A stretch of 64,000 bases of DNA from Lichina pygmaea (GCA_963422465.1 OY730174.1:1116001-1180000); one strand, 5' to 3'. Counted from the stretch's first letter, positions 33,480-44,883 are shown. Made by a program: numbers and translations. Notes: a model not told the origin generated them from the sequence alone.

Positions 33480-35450
33480 CGACGCCGGTGCTAACAAAGT
33501 CACTTATAAAGTCAAGTTAGCACCACTGGTGCGCCTCAACCGTCGGACAGCAAGTCCGACGATCTAAAGCGTCAATATGCCGACAACCAGCAACACCGAT
33601 GTCGACGATCGACGGTGTGAAAGAAGATGATGCTCATACCAGTGGAGATCGCTCTGGGGGCGTTCTAACGCGTCGGACTCACGAGGCTGCTGCACACGCT
33701 AAGAGAAGTGGAGGGTTAGTCTGGGCTCAGACGATAGAGCGTCAGTCGTTATCGTTCGGGATGGCGATTTCAGCTGTCGAGGTCGCCGAACAAGGCCTAT
33801 CAGATGACTGTTTTCCAGTCAGTCATGGCACAGAAAAACTTCAAGGTTGTGGTGGTTACCCACCAACTCGACTTCAACTATCTTGTCAAGTAAGAGGGAT
33901 GGCAGCAAGGGGAAAAAGCCAAGCTCAGCGACAAGGTTATTTGAGAAAAGCAGCTCCCCAGAGTGCTGGCTCAACAAGATTCAAGTGCTATCACCCACGG
34001 CAGTGGCCTTGGCAAAGAGGGGAACGACTCCCAAGACGAGGATACGTTTCGACGAGAAAATGAACGACGAGTATGCTGGTGTGGGGAGAAGGAAGTGTGG
34101 GAAGAAAGAAAGGAGAAAGAAGCAAGAAAAGGGCGAAAATCCCCAGCTTAAATAGCTGGCTGCGCAGGCAGCGCTTCACGCACAAACGGCAACGTTGGCG
34201 TCCGCAGAGGCCAACGATGCGCTTCCGCCAGCGAACAGACACGAGAGGGTTCGTGCGACTGACCTTACCCTAACGCAACGGGCACCAGACTCCCACAAAG
34301 TCGAGGGCGTTCCAGAGCCTTAACAAAGGCTAAAGAGACAGCCCTTAGCCCTTACAGAAGCCAAGGAGAGAAGATCCTCGGCCAAAGAAAAGAGGCCCAG
34401 TCGATTCAGTCGGAATCGAACGACGCCGAAACGCTCGGTGGTATCACTTGTTGTTGTTTTTGTGCTGCTGCTAGCGCTAACAAGCGATCGAGAAGTGGGA
34501 CTTGCGTTGGCAGGGAAACGGCCTGCCAATAGCGTGTCGCGAGGTCCCGCACCTCGCGGCACGCGGGATACATTGGGAACGCAGCGCCTTTCTGGGCGCT
34601 GCGTCCAAAATCTTGGTCCTGGCGCATCTTCGCTTGATGCGCCCTCGAGCGGCCCTCTCGAGCGGCCCTATCTGGCTGGGACGTCACTATCAAGAATTTC
34701 ACAGCTCTCGACACGTTCAGAAGCCCGGGGGATACCCCGGGTCAGGACCGAGATCACAAGAAGGACGAAAGCCTTCATGTCGAAGATCGACGAAGGCTAG
34801 ACACGCTAGGGAGCACGAATGATACCCAGCGTCTGTATCCAATCCAGGGTGATCACTGAAAGATCAGTTCCTCGTGCAGGCGAAGACGGCCGGCATGCCG
34901 TACAAGACAGATTCAATGTACATAACTCTACTGCTAGCTTATCGTCAAACGCCGACAGCGAGACGTTCAACAATGATGCTATGGACAACACAAATACGGG
35001 CCATTCGAGACTCAGCGAGCTGCTCAGGCCGTGGGTCGGCTTTGGTGAAGTCCGTAGTGTCGACGAGCCGAGAGAACCGGGGAGTCAGGCAGTGACCAGG
35101 GAGCTTTCGAAAGCTTATCCCATCACGAGCCTTGGGAGATCCGCCAATGGCTATCCGCGTGATGAGAGTGCCACCCGATCCCGAAAACCTCGTCTTGTCT
35201 TTTGCGGCGCCGGTGGAAACAAGCATGTCTCGCCCGACATCCACCGCCGCCAACTCGGCGGAAGAAGTGCCCCCCAGCAGCCGAGTCTGCTGGGGCTCCT
35301 CTCTCCTTATCTCGCCGCGGTGAGGGGAGAAACGGAGATGTCTACTCTGTGCCCGGGTGACCGAGCTGAACGCTACCAATTTTGGGAAGTGCATCTGCAC
35401 CGTATTCCAACATCAGCAACCTGAAAGTCTGTGTTTATAGCAACCTGGCG
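33480..35450 (+). pseudogene. Decayed inverted partial copy of the RFX gene
   Basis: Two stretches on the plus strand resemble the minus-strand RFX gene and keep its order. At 33536-33592, cagcaagtccgacgatct and aagcgtcaatatgccgac match the exon 1 segment coding for SAKSDDLKRQYAEN. At 35353-35420, tgcccgggtgaccgagctga and ttttgggaagtgcat match the RFX-domain segment coding for ARVTELNSANFGKC. In the gene these blocks are about 300 bp apart; here about 1.75 kb separates them, so DNA was inserted or expanded. A weaker likeness to exon 3 near 35850-35900 is possible. No long frame remains. It lies head to head with the gene. Confidence 0.6.
34507..34798. repeat. Cluster of perfect short hairpins
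   Basis: Within about 290 bp lie six perfect inverted repeats with short loops: 34507-34529 (8-bp arms ttggcagg), 34538-34558 (8 bp, cgcgaggt), 34579-34604 (10 bp, acgcagcgcc), 34621-34643 (8 bp, ggcgcatc), 34724-34741 (7 bp, cccgggg) and 34770-34798 (7 bp, agccttc). The word ctcgagcggccct is also directly repeated at 34644-34669. No ORF explains them. Confidence 0.9.
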
Positions 35451-36709
35451 ACGCTGCCTCTAGCAAGAGCAGTGTTGATTCAACCGACTCCAAGATGGAG
35501 ACCAGGAAACAGGCACATTCAGCCTCGCCACTGCTGCTGGAAAGTGAACGATAGAAGCGCCAGCCGCAAGTAAGTCTGCTGCCGCTACTCCTGATTACCT
35601 TGAGTCAGCGTGAAGGACACCATACGTCCACTTCAAGAGCGCCAGCAACAATGTCAGCCACAACGCCAGGAGGAACAAGGCCCGATTTTACCATAGCTTA
35701 TTTATATCATCTCCAGCAAGAGTAGATGGAATGTCGGTACAACCAATTCCGGTGACAACACCTCCTCAACCGTCGGTGAGTCTCATCTCGAACAGGAGTC
35801 TACAGCACTGGCCTACTGTACGTCGTGTCCAGCAAAGTCTTGGACGATCACTCGACGAGAGTTCATTTTCCACTGTCTCTTTATCAACTTTTGATTAGGA
35901 ATGAACTATCTTATTTCTTTACCAGCATGTTTTCCTGTCTAGAATCCACATGTATCATGATTCTGCTCGTCTCCTTGTTGCTCTCGGGTTTATATTTCAA
36001 ATTGTCGTCATCAGAGACGACTTGCTCTCGACACTGGTGGCTGCCACTTTCATTCAGAAAGTTTTACGTACTGTATTTGGGAGTGAAATCATTGCTACCT
36101 TCGAAGTTCAATTCCAATAATCTCGACATGTATTCGGGAGATACTGTGGTGTCCATCTACAGCACCTCCAAAGAAGGCCCTGGTCTGTGGGCAACAACGC
36201 CTCCAGTTGTTCTAGTACGATACCTATACCCCGGGAACGACGACTTAGATCGTTGATTGACGTTGGCATCGTCAAGCTGTCTGGAATAGCCAAGCTGCTG
36301 ATGACGGTAGGAACCTAGTGATAGATGTACCGTCGACTATTTGGTCGAGAGCCTTGATGTTTTCAATCGAGTCAATGGTGGTCATTATCATTGGAGTAGA
36401 GATTGGTCACGTGCCATCGTCAATTCCTATTCAGCATATTCGGAGCTGACTAATGGTAGTTACGTTACCCCAATGCCCCGTTACCCCCATGCGCCCGTAT
36501 CTGTCAACGAACCCACACATCCTCGTTTCTGGTTCGAGCGTCATCTCCCCTCAAAGTTCAAAGCGACCAACGAACGCCGAAACCAGTCACCGTCTCACCG
36601 CCAGCACCGCCGAGTTTCTAGCCCATCGTCCACTTCCGCAACCGTCCCTCGCCAACAAATCATCGCTCTGCAGACTCAGTCAGTGGGTTCCAGATACCCG
36701 TCTTGCAAC
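35451..36709. other. Intergenic region upstream of YOP1
   Basis: A 143-codon frame at 35825-36256 has two hydrophobic stretches but no known motif and may be further decayed RFX-like sequence. The stretch 36341-36709 is open in the YOP1 frame by chance and is better read as promoter and leader. Confidence 0.45.
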
Positions 36710-37743
36710 ATGTCGTTCCAGGACCGCGCCCAGCATTCAATCTCGCAGATAGACAAGGAGGTTCGTCGTCGCCGCCCCAGCTCGACGGACGATCTGCCGT
36801 CTTTCGATGGCCTCGAGAAGACCTTGGACTGCGCTGACCGCAACTGTCACTCTCTCTCGATAGCTTTCGAAGTATCAAACCCTGAACAACTTCGAGAAGC
36901 AGACATCCGTGCCCAAGGTACGGTTCTTGCTGCTCGTTTCCCCTTGACGACTTCCTTACTGCTTGCTTCCCCCTCTTCGTTGCAGACGACGCCTCGAGCG
37001 GCGTCGCAATGTCTGGCTAACACCTTCTGGACAGGTATACGTCTTTCTTGGGCTCGCCAGCATCTACTTCTTCTTCGTCTTCTTCAACATCGGTAGCCAG
37101 TTCCTCGTCAACACGGCCGGCTTCGTTATCCCAGCCTACTACTCTCTTGATGCTCTCTTCAGCCTCAGCAAGGTGGACGATACTCAGGTATGCCCTCTGT
37201 CTCACTCTCCTTTCTCTCGTGATTCGGTCTGCACCACTTGAAAATCGATCATGTGGAGCAACCTCTTCATGGGGTTGATGACTTCTTAGCTGACTTTGCT
37301 CTGTAGTGGTTGACGGTATGCGAATCCAGTCTTGTGATTCTGTTGGTCACGTGCCTGACACTAACTACTCTCTGCAGTACTGGGTAGTCTATGCCTTCTT
37401 AACGTGGGTAGATTGCAGCTTGTGAAACGACGCTATCAATGCTGACGCCTTCCAGCGTCATTGAGAGCGCTATCAGCGCCGTCTACTGGGTCCCGTTCTA
37501 CTTCACCTTCAAATTCGTCTTCATCCTATGGATGGCTCTCCCGCAGACGGCGTGCGTCGAATCCATGAACCGATCCCCCTCTGCTGAAGCGTACTCTGCT
37601 CACACGTTCACCTGCTCTCCAGCGGAGCTCAGGTTGTCTTCCGCTCGTTCCTGCAGCCCGTCTTCAGCCGCTACTTCTCGCAGACGGGCTCCACCGCCGC
37701 CAATCTTCGTTCCAAGGTTGACCAAGTCCGCCACTCGGACTAA
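36710..37743 (+). CDS. YOP1: YOP1 (REEP5/DP1 family), ER tubule-shaping protein
   Basis: Yop1 inserts hairpin helices that curve ER membranes into tubules. Seven exons are inferred: 36710-36760, 36864-36917, 37035-37187, 37307-37315, 37378-37403, 37456-37551 and 37623-37743, giving 169 residues. Motifs are MSFQDRAQHSISQIDKE, LSKYQTLNNFEKQTSVPK, VYVFLGLASIYFFFVFFNIG, VNTAGFVIPAYYSLDALFS, then WLT and YWVVYAFLTVIESAISAVYW and LPQTAGAQVVFRSFLQPV. The fourth exon is only 9 nt and encodes the conserved Trp-Leu-Thr; without it the family motif DDTQWLTYW would be broken. Length fits the family. Exon density is high for so small a gene. Confidence 0.96.
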
Positions 37744-38991
37744 GCGCGGGGCGACGACGACGACGATCAAGGTTGCTCGACATTCGCTGTCGGAGCAAAT
37801 GTACAGCCGACGAACGACACAACCCCCGTCCGAGAAGGAAGAACTGATCACGTGACAAGTTGGTCGTTCAGGCAGGCGACAAGGACCAATGACCATTGAT
37901 GCTACCGACAATTTTGTTTCCACCCAAGAACCGCCGTATTCTGTATGCTCCAGAAGTAACGCAGTGCGCAAGCTGGTTGTTGGCAGCCCATCTGATACCG
38001 AGTTCCGTGTTCTCTTGTCTGTTTGTTTCGTTTGCTTCTTCTCTTGCTTGGCTCCCTTTTCCTCGACGATGATAGACCATAAGGACGAGGCGAGAAGTTT
38101 GTTTGCTGAAAGCTCAAGGTACAAGTGGTACTGTACAATTAAGTGTACCTACACTACAGTATGTCTTAGGCTGTCCTGTGCGAAAGAGAGAAAGTACACG
38201 AGAATTGTTTCTGTCCCCTCTCTTTATCATCATTGTTACCATTCCAAAATACGTATACTGATCTGATCTGATCTGATCACTTCTCGTCTCCTAAATCTGG
38301 GCTTGAGCCTCAGTCTTTGAACTCCCAGCTCAAGTCTCAGCTCAAGTCTCAGCCCTTAGCCTCCTCCGATCAAGGATATTGAATCTTTCAGTCCCCCCCC
38401 CGAATTGCTCTTCTCTTCTTCTCTTTATGCGAGGTATCAGATCCGAAGAGAGAGAAAGCGGTTTGATTGGGGGGGGGGGGGGGGGGTTTCCCGTGCACAA
38501 GGCCAGCCCCGCGCCAATGTTTTTGTCCGGGTTCTCATCTAGAGAGTTCTTCCTCGACAAGGAGGAGGTCGTGTCCCATGTGTAGCTGACTCGGCGTCTC
38601 CGTCGCCGATCACCCGTCGTCGCATCTCGACTCGGCACGATGCAAAGAGTGCCGTCGGCCTGTTCGCGGCTGTCCACTCCATTCCCGTAACGCCAACCGC
38701 GCCTGCCACTTGGTCCTGGCGCTTCGACTCGGCCATTTTCGGACGCGATGAGTGTCTCTCGGGCCGTCAAACTGCTTCAGGACCCACGACCGTGCCCGTG
38801 ACTTGACATGTCATCATCTCACGGGCACCGCTTGGGATAATAGACCAGCTCCACACCTACTCGCTGGAAGAAGCTCGTCCGATCCAGACCGAGCTTGGCC
38901 AGAGAATAGCGACGGGCGTCCGCGGTCCGACACGGGCTTGAACCGAACCGCGGTCGGACATGGAACCCGTCCAAGTGGCGCGGCAGGACAT
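37744..38991. other. Convergent region between YOP1 and ATG101
   Basis: Contains a gatct tandem near 38257-38278, repeats of ctcaagtctcag at 38302-38352, a C run near 38393 and a G run of about 17 at 38470-38487. A 142-codon minus-strand frame (38342-38770) spans the G run and looks like a chance frame. Confidence 0.5.
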
Positions 38992-39798
38992 CTAGAAGAT
39001 GCTCATGCGCCAGCCATCGTCTCGGGGGTTGGTGATGATCTGATACGGAAACGGATTGGTCTCGCTCGTCGTGATGGGCGGAATATGATCCACTTCTCGA
39101 TTGGCCGTGGTCACAATCTTCTTCACCGTCCGTTGGAGCATAGACTCCATGGCGCCTCGCACCTTGGCGCGCTCTGCATACCGTTGGAATGACCCAGTCA
39201 ATGGTGATTCTTTCGGTTCGACGCCGGGCAGGATCGAGCACCCCAGTCGCCTGGTCGAGTAATGGGCACAAGCTCAAGATGACGCCACCCACCTGACTCG
39301 GTCCGCGGCGTTGCCAGCGTGACATCAAGCGTCCATTGCTCCCAACAAACCTCCTCCTCGGCCTTGGCAAACCAGGCTTTCCGTCGCTTCTTCTCGAAGA
39401 ACTGCACGACCACCTGTCCGCGACCGGAGTTCGAGTGCCGGTTCGAGGTGGTGTCGAGCTGCCGTATCAACGCCGTCGTGCGCTGATCTATCAAGGTGTC
39501 GAGCTCGACCTCGTCCACGACGGGCAGCGTGACGTCGAGGAGATCTCTCGACTTGGGCCGGATCGAGGGGAAGTATCGATGGAAGAAGATGGTATGGAGG
39601 ATACCTGCATGTACAGCCGCGCGGAGCGGTCTCAGCATCGGTGGAACGTAACAGACATGGCAGATGCAGCCGTCAGGCAGGGAGCCCAAGCGAGGTCAGG
39701 GCTGGGTATGTGCTGTACATACCCTTCACGACGTCCTTGACGCTCGTCGGATCGGCAAGAACCTCCAGGATATACTCTGGAGAGCGACGCTGCTCCAT
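38992..39798 (-). CDS. ATG101: ATG101, autophagy initiation factor
   Basis: Atg101 is a HORMA-fold partner of Atg13 in the Atg1/ULK complex; it is present in filamentous fungi but absent from budding yeast. Three exons are inferred: 39798-39723, 39604-39293 and 39173-38992, giving 189 residues with closed phases. Motifs are SPEYILEVLADPTSVKDVVK, GILHTIFFHRYFPSIRP, RGQVVVQFFEKKRRKAWF, EEVCWEQWTLDV, then VKKIVTTANREVDHIPPI and TSETNPFPYQI near the end. The C-terminal block is almost identical across the family. The start ATG at 39798 gives the usual short lead. It is divergent from PEX3. Confidence 0.96.
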
Positions 39799-40336
39799 CT
39801 TTGCCTGCCGCAGGAGGGTTTGGAATCGGCAAATGCAGCGGGCAAGGCCTTCCTTTGACGACGGATCCCAACGGAAACGAAGTAGGGTCTGAAATTAATT
39901 CAAATAGCGCGTGATGTGGAATGGAGGCTCGTGATGCCCCGCCCCCACACCCCGCTCCCTCGCCCGGGTATTGGCGGGGTTGGTGGGGCACGGGCGTGAC
40001 GGGCATGCGGTCGTGGCTGTGTAGGCACCCGACGGCTAGGCACGGCTAGGCTGTTGTACAGTACGTTACATGCTGTACTGCAGCCTACCGTACCGGCGGC
40101 TACCCGTGGCTACGTACGTATGTACGTTACGTACTTACGTACATACGTACTGTACTCTGTACACACGTACAGTGGCGATGTGGCTTGAGGGGCAGCTGTG
40201 GCGTCGAAGTGTTAGCCAAACCTAGGCGGTCGTTCTACTCGTACAGTACATTCCGTACTGGTACCCTCGTACAGTACGGTAGTTACGTCGGTCGTCACCG
40301 AGGAGCGTCCATATCGACGGATCAAGGAAAATAAGA
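39799..40336. promoter_or_regulatory. Divergent promoter of ATG101 and PEX3, rich in GTAC palindromes
   Basis: About 540 bp. From 40055 to 40280 the sequence is crowded with tacgtacgtatgtacgttac, gtacttacgtacatacgtac and gtacagtac words, the densest such patch in the window. No ORF. A role in transcription is possible but not shown. Confidence 0.5.
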
Positions 40337-42673
40337 ATGCTCGGGGCTACACGTCGATGGCTCCGACGCAACCGCACTCCCTTGGCGGTCGGTGTCGGCG
40401 TGCTGGGAGCGGGATACGTTGCGACGCAGTACGTATGGACGAAGCTCGCCGAAGCTCGTGAACGACGAAGTAGCGAGCAGATATCGCGAGAGAAGTAGGT
40501 GGGATCCTGTCGGCGCTTGACAAGCCTCTCACGCTTCGGAGCACGGCGGAGTAGACCAGAAACAGCTGATTGAGAGATCAATGCAGTCTGCGCCGCCGAT
40601 TCGAGCACAACCAAGAGGATTGCACCTTCACCGTACTGGCCCTGTTGCCCACTGCGACCGAGAACATCCTCAAAGCTCTGCCGGTCGAGAGCATCACCCA
40701 TGAGCTTCAATTGAAGAAGGCCGAGCGGCTCGCCCGCGGTTCTCAGCGACTGCTACCGCCGGAGGGTGCACCGTCGGAGACAAGCTCAGGTCCGCCCAGT
40801 GTCGCGGCGGCGGAAGACGATGGCAAGAGTCTGCAGAGTTTCCAGAGCGAGAGCTACGTGCATGCGAGCCAGTCGATAGATCAGGACTCTGCCGGAGACC
40901 CGACCACCGTGGCCAGGGGCGTCGAGACGCCGAGAAAGTCCAAGGCTCAGCTGTGGGCAGAGCTGAAAGTTGCCTGTAAGTGGCTTATGCAACGCCACTC
41001 CTGGTCACAGTCAGCAGTCGCGTCCACTTCGCAGGAAGCTGACTGACTCGCACCACCAGCCGTGACGAGGACATTTACGCTGGTCTACACGCTTTCTTTG
41101 CTGACCATCTTGACTCGGATTCAGCTCAACCTGCTTGGACGCCGCAGTTATCTCTCTAGCGTAGTCACGCTGGCGTCGTACCCGCTCGATGCTTCGGCAA
41201 TCAGTCTTGAGAACCGAGAGGATGGGAGCTTCGATGAACATGCTTATGGGGGCGGAGATTTCGAGGCCAATCGTCGCTACCTAGCCTTCAGCTGGTGGCT
41301 CTTGCAACGCGGCTGGAGTGATATCATGCACAAGGTCGAAGCGGCGGTGAAGGATGTCTTTGGGCCAGTCGATCCCAGAGAGGACATCCCGATGGCACGA
41401 TTGTCGGAGTTGACCCTTCAGGTCAGGAGACAGGTCGAGGGGGCGACGCAGCTCGAGCGAAGGTACGTTCGAATCCCCGAGCCAACCTCGATCGACCTCT
41501 TTTCGCATATTGGTACTGTTTGATATTTGAACTCCGAGGACAAGAGCTTCTGCCCCATCCGGGAGTCTCTGACGACGCTTGTTGACTGTTTTCAGGACGA
41601 GCAAATGGCTTGGATATCTGCTTCCTCCTCGTGAACAAGAGAGCTTTGTGCTACGAGAATCGGGAATGCTCTCGGTCTCCACCGAGCCGCAGCCGACATC
41701 TCCTTCTTCCGAGAAGACGCTACAACGACTGCTGGATGAGACGTCCGATTTGATCGACTCTCCTACGTTCTCCCACGTGCTGACGCAACTTCTGGACGCC
41801 GCCTTTTCTACCCTTATCGACGTCGAGGTGGCCGAACAAGCCTTCAACGTTCAATCCGCTTCATCATCCGCAAATCCAGCCGCCTCCTTGTATCAACGCT
41901 CCCGATCTGGACCTGGTGCCAAGGTGTCGGTGACCCTTCCGCCGTTTGTTCTGGAGCAAGAAGGAGACGGAGAACTACCCAGCCAAGCCCCACCAAAGTC
42001 CAAAGTGGCCAACATCTTGGCTGCAATGACCCGTCAAGCACATGCAGTCGGGCGAGCTGAGATCAACGGAAACGGCAACGACCACAATCTCGGCGGCGGC
42101 GTGGGCACGGGAGATGGTACCATCTCGTCCACGAATGAGTATCTTCGCGCCATCGACAGCTGCGGCGATCTCGATGCCTTTGCGGCAGTCATCTTCAGTT
42201 CCAACTTCGAGCTCGACGACCTGTCGTCCTCTGGTGCTGGTGGTGATGCTGCTGCTCGAGCTGTCGGGCGCTTCGATGGCACAACCGAGCAGGTCGTGTC
42301 CGATCAACAATCCGACAGCAACATCCTCTTGGCGGGTAGCAAAGGCGTCGATGCAGCAGACGTTGGTGATACGAAAACCGCTGCTGAAGCTGCTGCACTG
42401 CCCGCTCTTCCTTCTCGGCCAACGCCGGAGCGGCAGCAACTGCTGCATGGACAGCAAGATCAGCCGCGAGAAGAAGGGGAAGGAGAAGAAGATGGTGATG
42501 ATGTGAAGCAGCAGACGTTGGAAGAAGCGTGGGGAAAGGCGACTGCGTCCGGTACTTCTCCTGCTTTCACCTTGGCAGCAGAAGAACTCTCGGCGCTGGC
42601 TGTGGCACCGGTACCGGCACCAGAGACTCCCATCCCAGGCGCGTCTGCGGCTGCAGCTCGCGACAAGGATTGA
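40337..42673 (+). CDS. PEX3: PEX3, peroxisomal membrane protein import factor
   Basis: Pex3 sits in the peroxisome membrane and docks Pex19 with its cargo. Four exons are inferred: 40337-40494, 40587-40975, 41060-41462 and 41596-42673, giving 675 residues with closed phases. An N-terminal basic stretch and membrane anchor (PLAVGVGVLGAGYVATQYVW) come first. Then RRRFEHNQEDCTFTVLALLP, the Pex3 signature, KAQLWAELKV, LTRIQLNLLGRRSYLSSV and FSWWLLQRGWSDIM. The last exon holds TSKWLGYLLPPREQESFVL and then a long acidic, Gln/Ala-rich region. At about 675 residues it is longer than the usual 450-550; the excess lies in this low-complexity part. Confidence 0.95.
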
Positions 42674-43239
42674 CACTCGATGCGGGGAAAGCAACAGAAC
42701 TGATCTTCTCTGGTTACCTTCATGCTTCTCATATCTCCTATTCTCTCTACTCACGACCCCGTAATGTATTGGTCTAGCAGTTAAAATATACATGATATCT
42801 GTTCCTACTTTAATCATACTCGATACTCGACACTCGACTTGAATCAGCTAAGTAAGCACTCTCTACATACTAGACAGTTTTTCCCGCCGTGACTCCACGC
42901 CCAGGCTAGAAATAGCCCTCTCTAGTTTCTCTTAGTAAGAGACGCGTGAGAGTTTACTGTAGATATCTCTCCATGCTGTGCCTTGGAGGTTGACGACGGG
43001 AGGTCAACGACAGGAGGACAACGACAAGAACCAGTCCAGCTACGCAAACGCTACTGTAGCACTCGTACCTTTGACCACTACCGTACTTACTTGCTCGCTA
43101 TGTCTACCTCGTGATGTCTATTCTAATACAGATCTACGTAGTAGGATTCAGTGAGAGGCGGGAGGACTGAGTGGCTTGTTTAATCCAATAGTATGGTATT
43201 TTTTACCGTCTAGTCTAGTGGGTGGTTACTCAGTGTCGT
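42674..43239. other. PEX3 3' flank
   Basis: No gene seen. AT-rich sequence with a few repeated words (aggaggacaacgacaag near 43010). Host-like CpG content still holds here. Confidence 0.5.
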
Positions 43240-43890
43240 CAAGGAGCACTGTAGGAAGTACTGTAGTCGTGCTTGGGCAGATGTGTGTGTGTGTGTGTGT
43301 GTTGCGTAGATGAGCTGTGTAGATGAGCGTGTAGATGTGTGTGTTGTGTAGCCAGGGCATGTAGATATGTATGTGTACACTCACGCTGAAGTGGGAAGAG
43401 GATGGGGGAGAGGGGATGAAGAAGGAAGGGGCGAAGGATTTTGCCTATATCTAGCAAGAAAATTCTGACGCTCAGATGTCCGACGAAAATATGACCTAGT
43501 CAAGGAAGCACGCTGAAGAAGAGGGGAGGATGAAGGAGAGAGGAGGATGAAGAAGGGATGAAGAAGAAAGGGGAAAGATTTTACCTATATCCAGTAAAAA
43601 AATCCTCGTGCTCAGATGTCCGACAAACCTCTGACCTAGTCACCTGAGCTGCCTAGGCATATTATCATCAGACATCTGAGTGTGAGGATTTTTTTGCTGG
43701 ATATAGGCAAAATCTTCCTCTATCCTCTTTCTCATCCTTCCTACTTCATCGAGCTGTGCAGATATGTGTGTAGATGTACTTGTAGAAGAAGGGAAGAGGA
43801 CAAACAAGAAAGAAGAAAGGAGAAAGAGAGAGACTTTGCCTATATCCAGCGAAAAAATCCTCACACTCAGATGTCCAACAAAAATGTGCC
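43240..43890. repeat. Short interspersed inverted-repeat module, four copies
   Basis: A (TG)n tract at 43281-43303 is followed by four copies of a ~45-bp module whose core is gcctatatccag followed by aaaaaatcct and ctcagatgtcc. Three copies are on the plus strand (43437-43484, 43577-43624, 43842-43879) and one on the minus strand (43671-43714). The second and third form an inverted pair around a ~46-bp spacer, like a MITE. The spacers are purine-rich (gaagaaggg). No coding content. Confidence 0.7.
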
Positions 43891-43894
43891 CAGA

Positions 43895-44140
43895 AAGCTC
43901 AGCCAAAGACTAAACCAGTTTAATCTGGCTTTCAAACTCCACTATTCACACTCTAATATCTAGAAGTTTTCTCTCTACCAGTCACTACAAGATTTCCTTT
44001 TGCTACATTCCCTAGTCACTCCCAGTCTTCAGTTTTTATTTCTTTAAAAGTTTTCTGAAGAAACTCACTCTTAGCTAGAAGATCTGCCTGCATGGCTGAA
44101 AAGCTACTATCAGTGTAAGAATCAAATAAAAATAAAAATA
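43895..44140 (+). mobile_element. LINE 3'-end fragment
   Basis: The stretch from cagtttaatctggc to the tail aataaaaataaaaataaaa is a diverged version of the LINE 3' end seen at 56045-56262. CpG is absent. It has no open frame. Confidence 0.7.
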
Positions 44141-44149
44141 AAATTCATT

Positions 44150-44878
44150 CTAAGCAGGTTGAAAGTGCCTTGAATGTTGAACTTGGTGAACCACTTGGTG
44201 TAAAAGTGCTAGAGTCTTAGCAGGACAGAGTTGTGATAAAGACCTGTTCTCTAGGCAGCTACTGAAAAGTGTCTGAAAAATGTTATCAAGTAAGTCTGTA
44301 GGGTATCACTCAATAGATAGAAACTGACAACTGGCCTTTCAACCAGTGTCAGAGGGAGGCCTGCTTATATGAATCTCACTTAATAATCATGTAACTTGGC
44401 ACATACAAGTCACATGACTGCTAAGTGAGATGACATGCAGCTGAACCCAGTCAGGCACTCACACAAGCTGTGTGGCTTCTGACACTTGGCTTCTTGGATT
44501 TGGTCCTGGATTTCCAATATTAACAGTAGTGGGTAGTGATTCTTGATTGTGATTATATTGAGCTGTTTGTAATCAACACACAGTTGAAGCTTGCTATTAT
44601 TTTTTAGCACAAACAATATTGGGTATCCAGCCAGTGATATTGAAAGTCTTATAGACTTTTTGCTAGGTTCTTGTCCAGGTAATCTCTCAAAGCCTTAAGC
44701 TTCTTTGCTGATAGAGTGTAGATAGAGCTGTGTGTGGGTTTCTTTCTGTCTTCCAGCAGAATTTTGTGATCCTAATCTTGGTGTTCTAGTAGTGTTGTGA
44801 CTACTTCTTCACCAAACATCTTCTGGTAATCTTTATACTTACTTGGTAACTGTGGTGCCTGAGTCTTACCCACAGTGT
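44150..44878 (-). mobile_element. Old Ty3/Gypsy fragment, left part
   Basis: A minus-strand relic with reverse transcriptase likeness (LCVDYKQLNIITIKNHYPL around 44480-44590) and the protease-RT linker at 44700-44878. It belongs to the same family as the younger element inserted next to it, and it continues at 51248 on the other side. It is broken throughout and very poor in CpG, so it is far older. Confidence 0.75.
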
Positions 44879-44883
44879 CATGT

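Noticed and set aside
33599-34063. 154-codon plus-strand frame as a gene
   Set aside because: It overlaps the decayed RFX copy and hairpin-rich DNA and shows no domain.
36341-37096. 251-codon frame as a longer YOP1 N-terminus
   Set aside because: The family start MSFQDRAQ is at 36710, and splicing at 36760 and 36917 is needed to give the conserved N-terminus.
38342-38770. 142-codon minus-strand frame with a Pro run
   Set aside because: The Pro run comes from the G tract and nothing else looks coding.
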